Source: Clostridia bacterium
GTDB taxonomy: Bacteria; Bacillota; Clostridia; Oscillospirales; Acutalibacteraceae
Length of the DNA stretch: 40,203 nt
Reading direction: 5' to 3'
NCBI GenBank assembly: GCA_017474205.1
Contig: JAFVID010000017.1
Location: forward strand, 1 to 40,203
In this document: positions 1-7,632 of the stretch, in pieces
Position numbering within the stretch: the first letter of the stretch is position 1
Layout: each line of letters starts with the position of its first letter
Program-made: the position numbers and the translations under genes
The notes under the pieces: generated by a model
The model's input: the letters and a program-made list of their open reading frames with translations, nothing else
The model's database searches: none
What the model was told of the DNA's origin: nothing

Positions 1-2
1 AC

Positions 3-98
3 AAGGTCGCATTGGTTGAACAGATGGAAACCCCCGCCCAGGCCAAGGAACGTGGACATAAATTTATAGACCGTCAGGTTGTGCGTGTTTTGACACCT
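3..98 (+). pseudogene. MutS-like N-terminal domain fragment at contig edge
   Basis: The + strand frame from base 3 reads KVALVEQMETPAQAKERG and then HKFIDRQVVRVLTP. This matches the MutS mismatch-binding domain I region, where family members read roughly 'V(A/G)(I/L)xEQ(M/L)xDPxxAK ... (R/K)xVVRVxTPGT'. The match stops at the TP of TPGT. Beyond it the same frame reads antisense to the start of the rpoD-like gene, so only about 32 codons are MutS-like. This stretch is more GC-rich and uses more CAG and GCC codons than the rest of the window. The abrupt head-to-head junction near bases 90-99 suggests an assembly chimera or a recombination edge rather than a gene. The MutS identity is my reading of the motif. 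Confidence 0.5.
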
Positions 99-226
99 GC
101 TTCAACTTCGGGAAGGACTTCGGGGGCAGGGGTATCGAAATCGAGGATGCTATCTACATCGATAGACTCGGTTTCTTTTTCTACTGCGTTTTCAAGAATT
201 TCTTCATTATTCTTTTTCTTTGCCAT
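74..226 (-). CDS. rpoD: Probable sigma factor RpoD/SigA, N-terminal fragment
   Basis: ATG at 226 follows an AGGGAG ribosome-binding site and lies 14 nt after the dnaG stop. The first 44 or so codons give a lysine-rich start (MAKKKNNEE) and then an acidic stretch, as in the low-complexity N-termini of clostridial primary sigma factors. The frame then meets a stop at 74-76, inside the segment that reads as MutS on the other strand, so the real gene is cut by the junction near base 95. No conserved sigma region is present. The call rests on the very common order dgt-dnaG-rpoD, not on domain evidence. Primary sigma factor would direct RNA polymerase to the TTGACA/TATAAT promoters seen across the window. 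Confidence 0.5.
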   Translation of the reverse strand: MAKKKNNEEILENAVEKETESIDVDSILDFDTPAPEVLPEVEAGVKTRTT

Positions 227-240
227 TTTATTTTCTCCCT

Positions 241-2010
241 CTATTTTTTGTTTTCTTTAAGCATATTTATATAATTAGCAAAATCGTCATCATCTAAACC
301 TTTAACCTTATCTTTGGTTTTGTTTTCGGTGAGCATTATATTTATGCAAAACTCACATTCTTCTAAGGTTATGGGGCGATGTTCCTCTTTTGCCATTATT
401 TCGACTATTTTGCCTAACTCTTCATCGGTGAATTCACTATGAAGTAAGGATAGGTCAAATGGTTTTCCCTCGTTCTTGAACTTTATAAGGGTTTCATAAA
501 GTTTTTTATTTATTGACACTACAAAAAGTTCGGGGCTGATTTTTTGTTGCACAATATTAAGTAATTTTGTGCTTTTAGTAAGAATTGAAAGTAATCCGTC
601 TTCCGCATTGGCGGCTTTAGGATTTTTTCTTCGTTCCAAATCTAAGGGGCCGTTATTTACGGGGTTGATTATCTTTCTTATCTCATTTTTGGTTTGTTTA
701 GTTAGTTCTCGTTTGGCGGATTTTGATGCTTCACTAAGTAAGGTCGCTTTTGATACGTTGTATTGTTCAGAAAGTCGTCCTGCATATATCTCACGTTCAA
801 TTTCGGATGATACGCTACCCAAAATTTTCGCCGCACTTTGAAGGAATTTAACCCTTCCGTCATCGGTGGAAATATCAAATTCTTGGGATGTTTTGAATAG
901 TTTAAACTCAATATCGTTAACCGAGCCGTTTAATAATGCTTTGAATTTAACGTATCCGTCGGCGCCGTTATTCTTAATAAATTCATCGGGGTCTTTACTG
1001 CCTTCGGGAATTTGAACAACCCTTACCTTTACTCCTGCCTCGGCAAAGACACCCATTGCTCTGTCGGTTGCTTTTTGACCTGCGGCATCACCGTCGAGGG
1101 TAATTATGACCTCTTTGGTATATCTCGATAAAAGCCGTGCTTGTTCAATGGTTAGCGCCGTTCCGAGAGGTGCTACTGCATTTTGGAATCCTGCCTGATG
1201 CAAAGAGATAACATCCATATATCCCTCGCAAAGAATAATGGATTCTTCACAAAAATTCTTTGCAAAGTTAAGGGCATATACATTATGACTCTTTTTATAT
1301 ACGGGGGTATCGGATGTGTTAATATATTTGGCGCTTTCCCTTGTATCCCAGGGTGTTTTTCTACCGCCAAAGGCGATAACGTTTCCTCGCACATCTAAAA
1401 TGGGAAACATTATTCTATCGCGGAATCGGTCATAAAGTCCTCCGCTTTTGCCCTTACCTGCTACGTTTGCAAGAAGGATATCGGCATCGCTAAATCCCTT
1501 TGATTTAAGGTGTATTAGCAAACTATCCCAACTATCAGGGGCATATCCTAATCCAAAATGACGGATGGTTTTATCGTTAAGCCCTCTACCATGGAAGTAT
1601 TCCATAGCCCTTTTGCCTCGTTCATCCTCGGTTAAAACACTATGAAAAAACTTTGCGGTTTCTCGGTTGATGGCATAGATAGTATTCTTGGTTTTGGTGA
1701 AGTTGTCTTCTAATCCCTCGGTGGGCATCTCCATTCCCGAACGCTCGGCAAGAAATTTTACCGCATCCATATAGTCGAGATTTTCTATAAGGCGGATGAA
1801 TCGAATTACGTCGCCCCCCGTTCCGCAACCAAAACAATAAAATGAGGCACTGTCGGGATAAACCGTAAATGAAGGGGTCTTTTCGCCGTGGAATGGACAA
1901 AGACCTTTTAGTATTCTTCCGCTTCTTTTCAAGGTAACGTAGGATGAAATCACCGATTCAATATCGTTTCGGGATTTCAGTTCCAATAGAAAATTGTCGC
2001 TTAGCCTCAT
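241..2010 (-). CDS. dnaG: DNA primase DnaG
   Basis: DnaG makes RNA primers for replication. The 589-residue length is typical. The N-terminal CHC2 zinc finger is visible as C38-P-F-H41 and C59-F-G-C62. The TOPRIM catalytic core shows EGYMD at 262-266 and DGD at 306-308, the acidic metal-binding residues. The C-terminal third would be the DnaB-interaction region and is less conserved. I place the start at the ATG at 2010 (MRLSDNF), preceded by AGGAGGAAGT. An in-frame extension to 2073 would overlap the end of dgt and has no ribosome-binding site. The gene sits 13 nt after dgt and 14 nt before the rpoD fragment, so the three are probably one transcript. Confidence 0.97.
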   Translation of the reverse strand: MRLSDNFLLELKSRNDIESVISSYVTLKRSGRILKGLCPFHGEKTPSFTVYPDSASFYCFGCGTGGDVIRFIRLIENLDYMDAVKFLAERSGMEMPTEGLEDNFTKTKNTIYAINRETAKFFHSVLTEDERGKRAMEYFHGRGLNDKTIRHFGLGYAPDSWDSLLIHLKSKGFSDADILLANVAGKGKSGGLYDRFRDRIMFPILDVRGNVIAFGGRKTPWDTRESAKYINTSDTPVYKKSHNVYALNFAKNFCEESIILCEGYMDVISLHQAGFQNAVAPLGTALTIEQARLLSRYTKEVIITLDGDAAGQKATDRAMGVFAEAGVKVRVVQIPEGSKDPDEFIKNNGADGYVKFKALLNGSVNDIEFKLFKTSQEFDISTDDGRVKFLQSAAKILGSVSSEIEREIYAGRLSEQYNVSKATLLSEASKSAKRELTKQTKNEIRKIINPVNNGPLDLERRKNPKAANAEDGLLSILTKSTKLLNIVQQKISPELFVVSINKKLYETLIKFKNEGKPFDLSLLHSEFTDEELGKIVEIMAKEEHRPITLEECEFCINIMLTENKTKDKVKGLDDDDFANYINMLKENKK

Positions 2011-2023
2011 ACTTCCTCCTGTT

Positions 2024-3022
2024 TTATTTCCACGAGTAGGGAACAAAAAGTCCGTTGAATACCTGCACCGCATAACGGTCGGTCATTCCTGCAATATAGT
2101 CGCACACTACTCGTTCTGTGCCGTGTTTTTCTAACATATTCTTAAACTCTTCGGGCAATTTATCGGGATTTTCGGTAAAATACTGATAAAGTCTTTCTAC
2201 AAGTTCAACCGCCTTGCCCTCTTCCCCCTTAGCAACGGGGTTACGATAGACTCGCTCGAACATAAAATCGTGAAGTTTATTGAAGGCGGTATAGGTTTCA
2301 CTATCCATTGAAATTTGCTCTTTACTATTATTTACTACCGAAGTAATCATATTGTTTATTCTAATACTTCTACGATTACCTAAAACATCGGTGATTTCGG
2401 TGGGGATATCGCTTTCTAACATTACTCCACCGCGAACAGCGTCATCAATATCGTGATTTATGTAGGCAATTTTGTCGGCAATACGCACCGCCTGTCCTTC
2501 TAAAGTGGAGGATTGTTCTCCGCAGGTGTGTCGCATAATACCCTCTCTAACCTCGGCGGTGAGATTAAGACCTTTACCATCCTTTTCAAGATATTCCACA
2601 ACACGGACACTTTGTTCATAGTGGCGGAATCCTAAGGGGCAACAATTATTGAGTGCCCTCTCCCCTGCATGACCAAAGGGGGTATGACCTAAATCGTGTC
2701 CTAAAGCGATTGCCTCAGTTAAATCTTCATTAAGGGATAAGCATCTTGCTATTGTACGGGCAATTTGTGATACCTCTAACGTATGGGTAAGGCGGGTGCG
2801 ATAATGGTCACCTTCGGGGGACAAAAACACCTGGGTTTTGTGTTTAAGACGACGGAAGGCATTGCAATGGATAATTCTATCTCTATCCCTTTGGAAACAG
2901 GTTCTGAATGGGTCGTTTTCTTCTTCTGCCGCTCTGCCTTTAGAATCGATACTCTTTTTGGCATAGGGGGATAAAAACTCATCCTCAAATTTTTCGGTTT
3001 TCAAACGAATAATATCCTGCAT
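2024..3022 (-). CDS. dgt: dGTP triphosphohydrolase-like HD-domain protein
   Basis: This 332-residue protein belongs to the dGTPase family of HD-domain metal hydrolases, which split dNTPs into deoxynucleoside and triphosphate. The N-terminus has the family stretch RDRDRIIHCNAFRRLKHKTQVF. The HD metal site is seen as H80 (in LTHTLEV) and H109-D110 in GHDLGHTPFGHAGE. The substrate cannot be fixed from sequence, because many bacterial members prefer nucleotides other than dGTP or need a dNTP activator. The start at 3022 has a GAGGTGAGGTAA ribosome-binding region. The gene leads the dgt-dnaG-rpoD run, which fits a role in dNTP balance during replication. Confidence 0.93.
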   Translation of the reverse strand: MQDIIRLKTEKFEDEFLSPYAKKSIDSKGRAAEEENDPFRTCFQRDRDRIIHCNAFRRLKHKTQVFLSPEGDHYRTRLTHTLEVSQIARTIARCLSLNEDLTEAIALGHDLGHTPFGHAGERALNNCCPLGFRHYEQSVRVVEYLEKDGKGLNLTAEVREGIMRHTCGEQSSTLEGQAVRIADKIAYINHDIDDAVRGGVMLESDIPTEITDVLGNRRSIRINNMITSVVNNSKEQISMDSETYTAFNKLHDFMFERVYRNPVAKGEEGKAVELVERLYQYFTENPDKLPEEFKNMLEKHGTERVVCDYIAGMTDRYAVQVFNGLFVPYSWK

Positions 3023-3073
3023 TTACCTCACCTCATTATATAACAATATCATTCAAAAAAAATCGCACTAAAT

Positions 3074-3101
3074 ATTATATACGCGATTTTTCTTCCAAAA
3101 A
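3074..3101 (-). promoter_or_regulatory. Possible promoter for dgt-dnaG-rpoD
   Basis: A TATAAT box (3074-3079, read on the - strand) lies about 50 nt before dgt. The best -35, TTTTTG at 3096-3101 with a 16-nt spacer, is poor. The -10 sits in the loop of an 8-bp inverted repeat (AAAATCGC at 3059-3066 and GCGATTTT at 3083-3090), which could be an operator or only a weak hairpin. Confidence 0.35.
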
Positions 3102-3126
3102 CTCTTTTTTTCTTAAAATTTTTGAG

Positions 3127-3165
3127 AAAAATATCCCGCGATAGAAAAATCACGGGATATTTTTG
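3127..3165 (-). terminator. Rho-independent terminator after pgm
   Basis: An inverted repeat with arms AAATATCCCG and CGGGATATTT flanks a roughly 14-nt loop. On the - strand the stem is followed by TTTTTCTC. It lies just past the pgm stop and ahead of the dgt promoter region. Confidence 0.8.
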
Positions 3166-3171
3166 GAAATT

Positions 3172-4872
3172 TTAGAATTTTGATGTAACATCTTCAAGCC
3201 ATTTATTAGCTTTAAGTTTTGCAGTTTGTTCGTCGGGTTCAATAGCGGTAATATAGATTTTGATTTTAGGTTCGGTGCCTGAAGGACGAATAATGAGTTT
3301 ATCTCCATCATTTGAAAGAACGTAAGAAAGTACGTTGGATTTAGGTAAGGTAATTTCTTTTTCTTCGCCTGTTAGATTATTTGTTTCCACCGAGGTTTTA
3401 TAATCAAGACGTGAAACAACGGTATCTCCACCAATTTGTGCAGGGGGGGCTTGGCGGAAACTTTCCATAATATTTGCCATTTTTTCCATTCCTGCGGCAC
3501 CCTCAAAGGTGAAACTCTTTTGAAGACAATATACCATTCCGTGTTCTTCGTAAAGGGACTTTAGGACATCCAACAACGTTTTGCTTTGTTCTTTATAGAA
3601 TGCAGCCATTTCGCAAATGAGCATAGATGCAATTACTGCGTCTTTATCTCTTACGTATCCGCCTGCCATATATCCATAACTTTCTTCAAAACCAAATACA
3701 AAGCGGTTCTCTTGCCCCACCTTTTCAAGAAGGGCAATTTGTTCACCAATATATTTGAAACCGGTGAATACATCCCTCATTTCGCAACCGTATTTTGCGG
3801 CAATTTTTGCGGCAAGTTCGGTGGTTACAATAGTTTTGACCGCTACGGGATTTTGAGGAAGCGTTCCGTTTGCTTTTCTTCCCGAAAGGACATAGTCAAC
3901 GAGGAGGGCACCTACTTCGTTGCCTGTCATAAGGGTATATCCATCGTTAGATTTAACCGCAATACCCACTCTATCGCAGTCGGGGTCGGTGGCAAGAAGG
4001 ATATCGGCATCCACATTTTTTGAAAGTTCAAGGGCTTTTCCAAATGCTTCTTTAATTTCGGGGTTAGGATAGGGTGCGGTGGGGAAATTTCCGTCGGGAT
4101 ATTCCTGCTCGGGAACGACGGTAACATTCTTTATACCGATTCTATCTAAAATAGTTCTTACGGGTTTATTTCCTGTGCCGTTCAAAGGAGTATATATCAC
4201 ACTCAAATCACATTTAACGGGATTTACCGAGTGGGAATAAACGGTATCTAAAAATCGGTTAATAATATCATCAGATATATATTCGATTTGACCATTTGCA
4301 AGGGCATCTTCAAAATTCACACATTTAGCGCCGCCAAACATATCTACTTTTTTTATGAATTCAAACACCTTGGCACTATTATCTACACTTAACTGACATC
4401 CGTCGCTACCGTATGCTTTATATCCGTTATATTTTGCGGGATTGTGACTTGCGGTAATAACAATTCCCGACGTGCATTTAAGTTGACGCACCGCAAAAGA
4501 AAGCATCGGGGTGGGCATAAGTTCACTATAAATGTAAACCTTAATACCGTTTGCGGCAAGGACAGATGCTGCCTCTTTTGCAAAAACATCCGATTTAATA
4601 CGGCTATCGTAAGCGATTGCAACGCTGTTGCCCTTGACAGAAAGAACATAATCAGCAAGACCTTGGGTTGCCTTTCTTACGGTATATACGTTCATTCGGT
4701 TTGTACCTGCACCGATTACTCCGCGAAGTCCTGCAGTACCAAATTCGAGTTCACGATAAAAACGATCGAAGATTTCATCATCGTTACCTTCAATCTCATT
4801 CAATTCATTTATAAGGTCGACATCATCGGTAGCATTATTTCGCCAAATATCATAAAGGGATTTTACATTCAT
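3172..4872 (-). CDS. pgm: Phosphoglucomutase/phosphomannomutase
   Basis: This alpha-D-phosphohexomutase (566 residues) interconverts hexose 6-phosphate and 1-phosphate in the cytoplasm and supplies sugar-1-phosphates for nucleotide sugars. The four family motifs are present: the phosphoserine loop TASHNP (Ser142), the metal site DPDCDR near 300, the sugar-binding loop GFEESYGY, and the C-terminal phosphate loop RPSGTEPK. N-terminal FGTAGLRG is typical of the long glucose-type mutases. The start at 4872 has AAGGAG upstream. It follows the membrane-protein gene by 12 nt, so the two are probably co-transcribed. The glucose versus mannose or glucosamine preference cannot be read; length and motifs favour phosphoglucomutase. 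Confidence 0.94.
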   Translation of the reverse strand: MNVKSLYDIWRNNATDDVDLINELNEIEGNDDEIFDRFYRELEFGTAGLRGVIGAGTNRMNVYTVRKATQGLADYVLSVKGNSVAIAYDSRIKSDVFAKEAASVLAANGIKVYIYSELMPTPMLSFAVRQLKCTSGIVITASHNPAKYNGYKAYGSDGCQLSVDNSAKVFEFIKKVDMFGGAKCVNFEDALANGQIEYISDDIINRFLDTVYSHSVNPVKCDLSVIYTPLNGTGNKPVRTILDRIGIKNVTVVPEQEYPDGNFPTAPYPNPEIKEAFGKALELSKNVDADILLATDPDCDRVGIAVKSNDGYTLMTGNEVGALLVDYVLSGRKANGTLPQNPVAVKTIVTTELAAKIAAKYGCEMRDVFTGFKYIGEQIALLEKVGQENRFVFGFEESYGYMAGGYVRDKDAVIASMLICEMAAFYKEQSKTLLDVLKSLYEEHGMVYCLQKSFTFEGAAGMEKMANIMESFRQAPPAQIGGDTVVSRLDYKTSVETNNLTGEEKEITLPKSNVLSYVLSNDGDKLIIRPSGTEPKIKIYITAIEPDEQTAKLKANKWLEDVTSKF

Positions 4873-4884
4873 TTGAAAAACTCC

Positions 4885-5523
4885 TTATTCTATATTATCT
4901 TCTATATTGGAAACGGTTGCCTCTTCTACGGATTCTTCCTCTTTTACTTTTTCACCACGATAGGACTTATACTGCTTTACGGATTCTGCACCCGCTTTGA
5001 ATTCACCGGGGGAAAGTAAAGCATAAAATCCTGCAAGAGAAAAAATGGAAATTAAAAAATACACAATCAAATTGATGTTTTGTAAAAAGTTTTGGAAGAT
5101 AAGTTTAAGTACAACTAAAAACAAGAAAATAAACAATCCGACAATTGCACCTTTAATAGTTTCGCTGAGTGTATATCTCCCCAATCCTTTTTCAAGAATC
5201 GGTTGCCATTTAAGAATTTCGGGGACTTCATACTTACCCATTTTCCAAGGCATACCATCCTTAACCGATACCTCATTCACAAAACAATCATAGATATATT
5301 GGTCGTCTTCCTTAACGATGGTAACAATAACCTTGGCGCCATCTTGTTCAAAGTGAAGGGCAGCTCCTGAGGGTAATTTTTGAGATTTAACCTCTACCGT
5401 TTTTTCATCAACCCTAATACGGGCCTCTGATAATTCTTCTTTATGTCTTATTCTTATATTTTTTATTTCTTCGTTGATAGTTATACTAACTGCACACTCT
5501 ATCGTTTTGTTTTGAGTATCCAT
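4885..5523 (-). CDS. Small membrane protein of unknown function
   Basis: I do not recognise this 212-residue protein. Residues 1 to about 115 are soluble and rich in short charged beta-like stretches. Two hydrophobic segments follow (about 122-143 and 152-170, joined by a short polar loop), then an acidic C-terminal tail (KEEESVEEATVSNIEDNIE). There is no signal peptide, so the soluble part probably faces the cytoplasm with a hairpin anchor. It has its own promoter and leads into pgm with 12 nt between them, which suggests co-expression but not a shared function. Confidence 0.7.
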   Translation of the reverse strand: MDTQNKTIECAVSITINEEIKNIRIRHKEELSEARIRVDEKTVEVKSQKLPSGAALHFEQDGAKVIVTIVKEDDQYIYDCFVNEVSVKDGMPWKMGKYEVPEILKWQPILEKGLGRYTLSETIKGAIVGLFIFLFLVVLKLIFQNFLQNINLIVYFLISIFSLAGFYALLSPGEFKAGAESVKQYKSYRGEKVKEEESVEEATVSNIEDNIE

Positions 5524-5554
5524 ATTATTCCCTACCTTAACACATATATTTTAT

Positions 5555-5583
5555 ATTATATCAATTTTTATTGCGAATTTCAA
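5555..5583 (-). promoter_or_regulatory. Sigma-A promoter for membrane protein-pgm
   Basis: On the - strand TTGAAA (5578-5583) and TATAAT (5555-5560) are separated by 17 nt, about 30 nt before the ATG at 5523. The promoter starts only about 15 nt beyond the premature end of the upstream regulator gene. Confidence 0.75.
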
Positions 5584-5597
5584 GGAATTTATAACAA

Positions 5598-6638
5598 TTA
5601 CCTTTTCATTTGTCTTCTCATACGGTTTAGGTGGCGTTCAAAATTACCGCTACTAATAAATTCTGCCAAGATGTATTGATCCATTACAGGCACCGAACAA
5701 GAAAAATTACCCATTACCTGCTCGTATTTTTCCATAAGTATTTCGGGTAAAATCATATATCCCATACGCATTGCGGGGGAAAGTGATTTCGAAAAGGTAT
5801 TGATATATATTACCGACTGATTGGTGTCGAGGGCATAAAGAGAGTCTATTGGATGCCCGGGTATAAAAAACTCGCTGTTAAAATCATCCTCAATAATATA
5901 ACTTCTCTTTTTATTTGCCCACTTAAGATATTTCCACCTTTTACTTGCCGACGTAGTTACACCTGTGGGATAACTTTGAAAGGGGGTTACATGCAAAACA
6001 TCAAACTCACTGCTTAGCATTTCGCTTTTAATGCCGTCATTCCCCATTTTAAGGGGACAAATTTTTACGCCCATTCCATTGTATACCGATGGGATTTGTT
6101 CATAGCACGGGTCTTCTATTCCGTAAATTTTATCTCGTCCTAAAACCTTAACTGCCGTTTCGTAAAGTTGCTCTGCACCTGAGCCGATAATTATTCTTTG
6201 GGGTGGGGCTACCATTCCGCGATATCTTAAAAGATAATCGGCAATAGCATTACGAAGTACTTCGCATCCTTTACCCGGGGCTTTGGCAAAAAGAAGATTA
6301 CCCTTTTCACTTATTACCTTTCGTACGGTTTTGAACCATACCGAATATTCAAAATCGGGTGTTTTGAAATCGCTGGGCTCATTTAAATATTCAATATGGT
6401 TAGATCCTGTTTTTTCGGTTTTTATGACATCTATTTCACAGACGAAATATCCCTTACGTTCCTTTGGAATAATGTATCCCTCATCTTCAAGCATTTCGTA
6501 CGCCTTTTGCACAGTGATTATACTGTATCCGCTACGGTCTGCCATAACCCTTTTGGATGGGAGTTTTTCCTCCGCTTTATATTGCCCTGATAATATTTTG
6601 TTTTTTATTTCATTATAAAGATTGTAATATTTTTTCAT
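5598..6638 (-). CDS. MocR/PdxR-type GntR regulator, C-terminally truncated
   Basis: MocR regulators join a GntR winged helix to a fold-type I aminotransferase domain that senses pyridoxal phosphate. Residues 1-70 form the winged helix (LPSKRVMADRSGYSIITVQKAYEMLEDEGYI). The aminotransferase part keeps EDDFNSEF (D251) and the PLP lysine in TFSKSLSPAMRMGYM (K284). The protein stops at 346 residues, just after HLNRMRRQMKR, where full-length members usually have about 100 more residues of small domain. The two other frames past the stop show no missing C-terminus, so this looks like a deletion rather than a simple frameshift. It is divergent from pyridoxal kinase, like PtsJ and pdxK in Salmonella, which makes that gene the likely target. 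Whether the short form works is unknown. Confidence 0.85.
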   Translation of the reverse strand: MKKYYNLYNEIKNKILSGQYKAEEKLPSKRVMADRSGYSIITVQKAYEMLEDEGYIIPKERKGYFVCEIDVIKTEKTGSNHIEYLNEPSDFKTPDFEYSVWFKTVRKVISEKGNLLFAKAPGKGCEVLRNAIADYLLRYRGMVAPPQRIIIGSGAEQLYETAVKVLGRDKIYGIEDPCYEQIPSVYNGMGVKICPLKMGNDGIKSEMLSSEFDVLHVTPFQSYPTGVTTSASKRWKYLKWANKKRSYIIEDDFNSEFFIPGHPIDSLYALDTNQSVIYINTFSKSLSPAMRMGYMILPEILMEKYEQVMGNFSCSVPVMDQYILAEFISSGNFERHLNRMRRQMKR

Positions 6639-6677
6639 ATCTGGTTATATAAAATTATCCTTTTTTGATTATTTATT

Positions 6678-6703
6678 TAATACCACATTTGGTATTATAA
6701 TAC
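6678..6703. promoter_or_regulatory. Palindromic operator between regulator and pdxK
   Basis: TAATACCA (6678-6685) and TGGTATTA (6690-6697) form perfect 8-bp arms around a 4-nt spacer. A third half-site, TAATAC, follows at 6698-6703. ATACCA is the half-site reported for the MocR protein GabR in Bacillus, so this is a plausible binding site here. The + strand TATAAT for pdxK (6696-6701) overlaps the right arm and has only a weak -35 (TTTATT, 6672-6677, 18-nt spacer), as expected for an activated promoter. Confidence 0.65.
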
Positions 6704-6722
6704 AGTCAAAACAATTTGTAAA
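6694..6722 (-). promoter_or_regulatory. Promoter of the MocR-type regulator gene
   Basis: On the - strand TTTACA (6717-6722) and TATAAT (6694-6699) have a 17-nt spacer. The -10 overlaps the palindrome described in the next entry, so the regulator probably controls its own gene. Confidence 0.7.
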
Positions 6723-6735
6723 GAGGGTTTTATTT

Positions 6736-7569
6736 ATGGCTTATCCTAAAATTTTAACTATTCAAGATATTTCTTGTGTTGGTCAATGTTCGCTTACCGT
6801 GGCTTTGCCCGTTATTTCTGCTTGTGGAATTGAGACCTGTATTCTTCCTTCGGCGGTACTTTCTACCCACACCGGCGGTTTTGAGGGTTTCACCTTCCGC
6901 GACCTTACCGAAGATATGCCCTCTATAAATGCCCATTGGCAAAAGGAAGGTATTGCTTTTGACGGTATTTACACAGGATATCTTGGCAGTACCAAGCAAA
7001 TAGATTACGTTAAAGATATTATTGCTACCGTTAAAAAGGCAGATGCTCCCGTCATTGTTGACCCCGCAATGGCTGACCACGGCAAACTTTATTTTGGTTT
7101 TGATGATGAATTTGTTTCGGCGATGAAACAACTTTGTGGTGAGGCGGATTATATTCTCCCCAACATTACCGAGGCCTGTTTCTTAACCGACATTCCTTAC
7201 ACCGAGGAATATGACCGCGAGTTTATTGATAATATTCTTGCGAAACTTATTGAATTAGGTTGCAAAAACGTTATTCTCACAGGTATTTCTTACAAAGAGG
7301 GTACAACGGGAATTGTTGTTTTTGAAAATGGAGAATATTCATACTATGAACACGCTTTTCTCCCCAACAGTTGCCACGGCACGGGTGATATTTATGCCTC
7401 CGCTTTTGTTGGTGGACTTATTAGAGGTAAGAGTGCATTTGATTCGGCATCCCTTGCCGCCGACTATGTTGTTGAGTGCATAAAGGCAACCGCCGAGGAA
7501 GAAAATCATTGGTACGGTGCAAAATTTGAACCTGTTCTTCCCTACCTTATTGAGAGAATAAATAAATAA
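6736..7569 (+). CDS. pdxK: Pyridoxal/pyridoxamine kinase
   Basis: This 277-residue ribokinase-family enzyme phosphorylates pyridoxal, pyridoxine or pyridoxamine in vitamin B6 salvage. Seen in the sequence: N-terminal DISCVGQCSL, the family segment LSTHTGGF, YTGYLGS, VDPAMADHG, LPNITEA, and the anion-hole and catalytic loop CHGTGD (215-218, Asp218). These fit PdxK/PdxY/ThiD-type kinases. Both the length and the LSTHTGGF segment favour the pyridoxal kinase branch over hydroxymethylpyrimidine kinase. The start at 6736 has AGAGGG upstream. It is divergent from the MocR-type gene and shares a palindromic operator with it. It is monocistronic and ends at a strong terminator. Confidence 0.9.
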   Translation: MAYPKILTIQDISCVGQCSLTVALPVISACGIETCILPSAVLSTHTGGFEGFTFRDLTEDMPSINAHWQKEGIAFDGIYTGYLGSTKQIDYVKDIIATVKKADAPVIVDPAMADHGKLYFGFDDEFVSAMKQLCGEADYILPNITEACFLTDIPYTEEYDREFIDNILAKLIELGCKNVILTGISYKEGTTGIVVFENGEYSYYEHAFLPNSCHGTGDIYASAFVGGLIRGKSAFDSASLAADYVVECIKATAEEENHWYGAKFEPVLPYLIERINK

Positions 7570-7584
7570 ATTCGTAATAAAACT

Positions 7585-7620
7585 AACGCCTTGAGGATTT
7601 ATCCCCAAGGCGTTTTATTT
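7585..7620 (+). terminator. Bidirectional terminator between pdxK and the PBP gene
   Basis: AACGCCTTG (7585-7593) pairs with CAAGGCGTT (7606-7614). The hairpin is followed by TTATTTT on the + strand and by AGTTTTATT on the - strand. It can end both convergent transcripts, including the long - strand block that finishes at 7633. Confidence 0.85.
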
Positions 7621-7632
7621 TGATATTTTGTT

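Noticed and set aside
12..260. 82-codon + strand ORF at the window start as one gene
   Set aside because: Only its first part is MutS-like. The rest is antisense to the rpoD-like start and its ribosome-binding site.
5524..5597. Frameshifted C-terminus of the MocR regulator
   Set aside because: All frames in this 74-nt gap were read. None continues the aminotransferase fold, and the gap carries the next gene's promoter.
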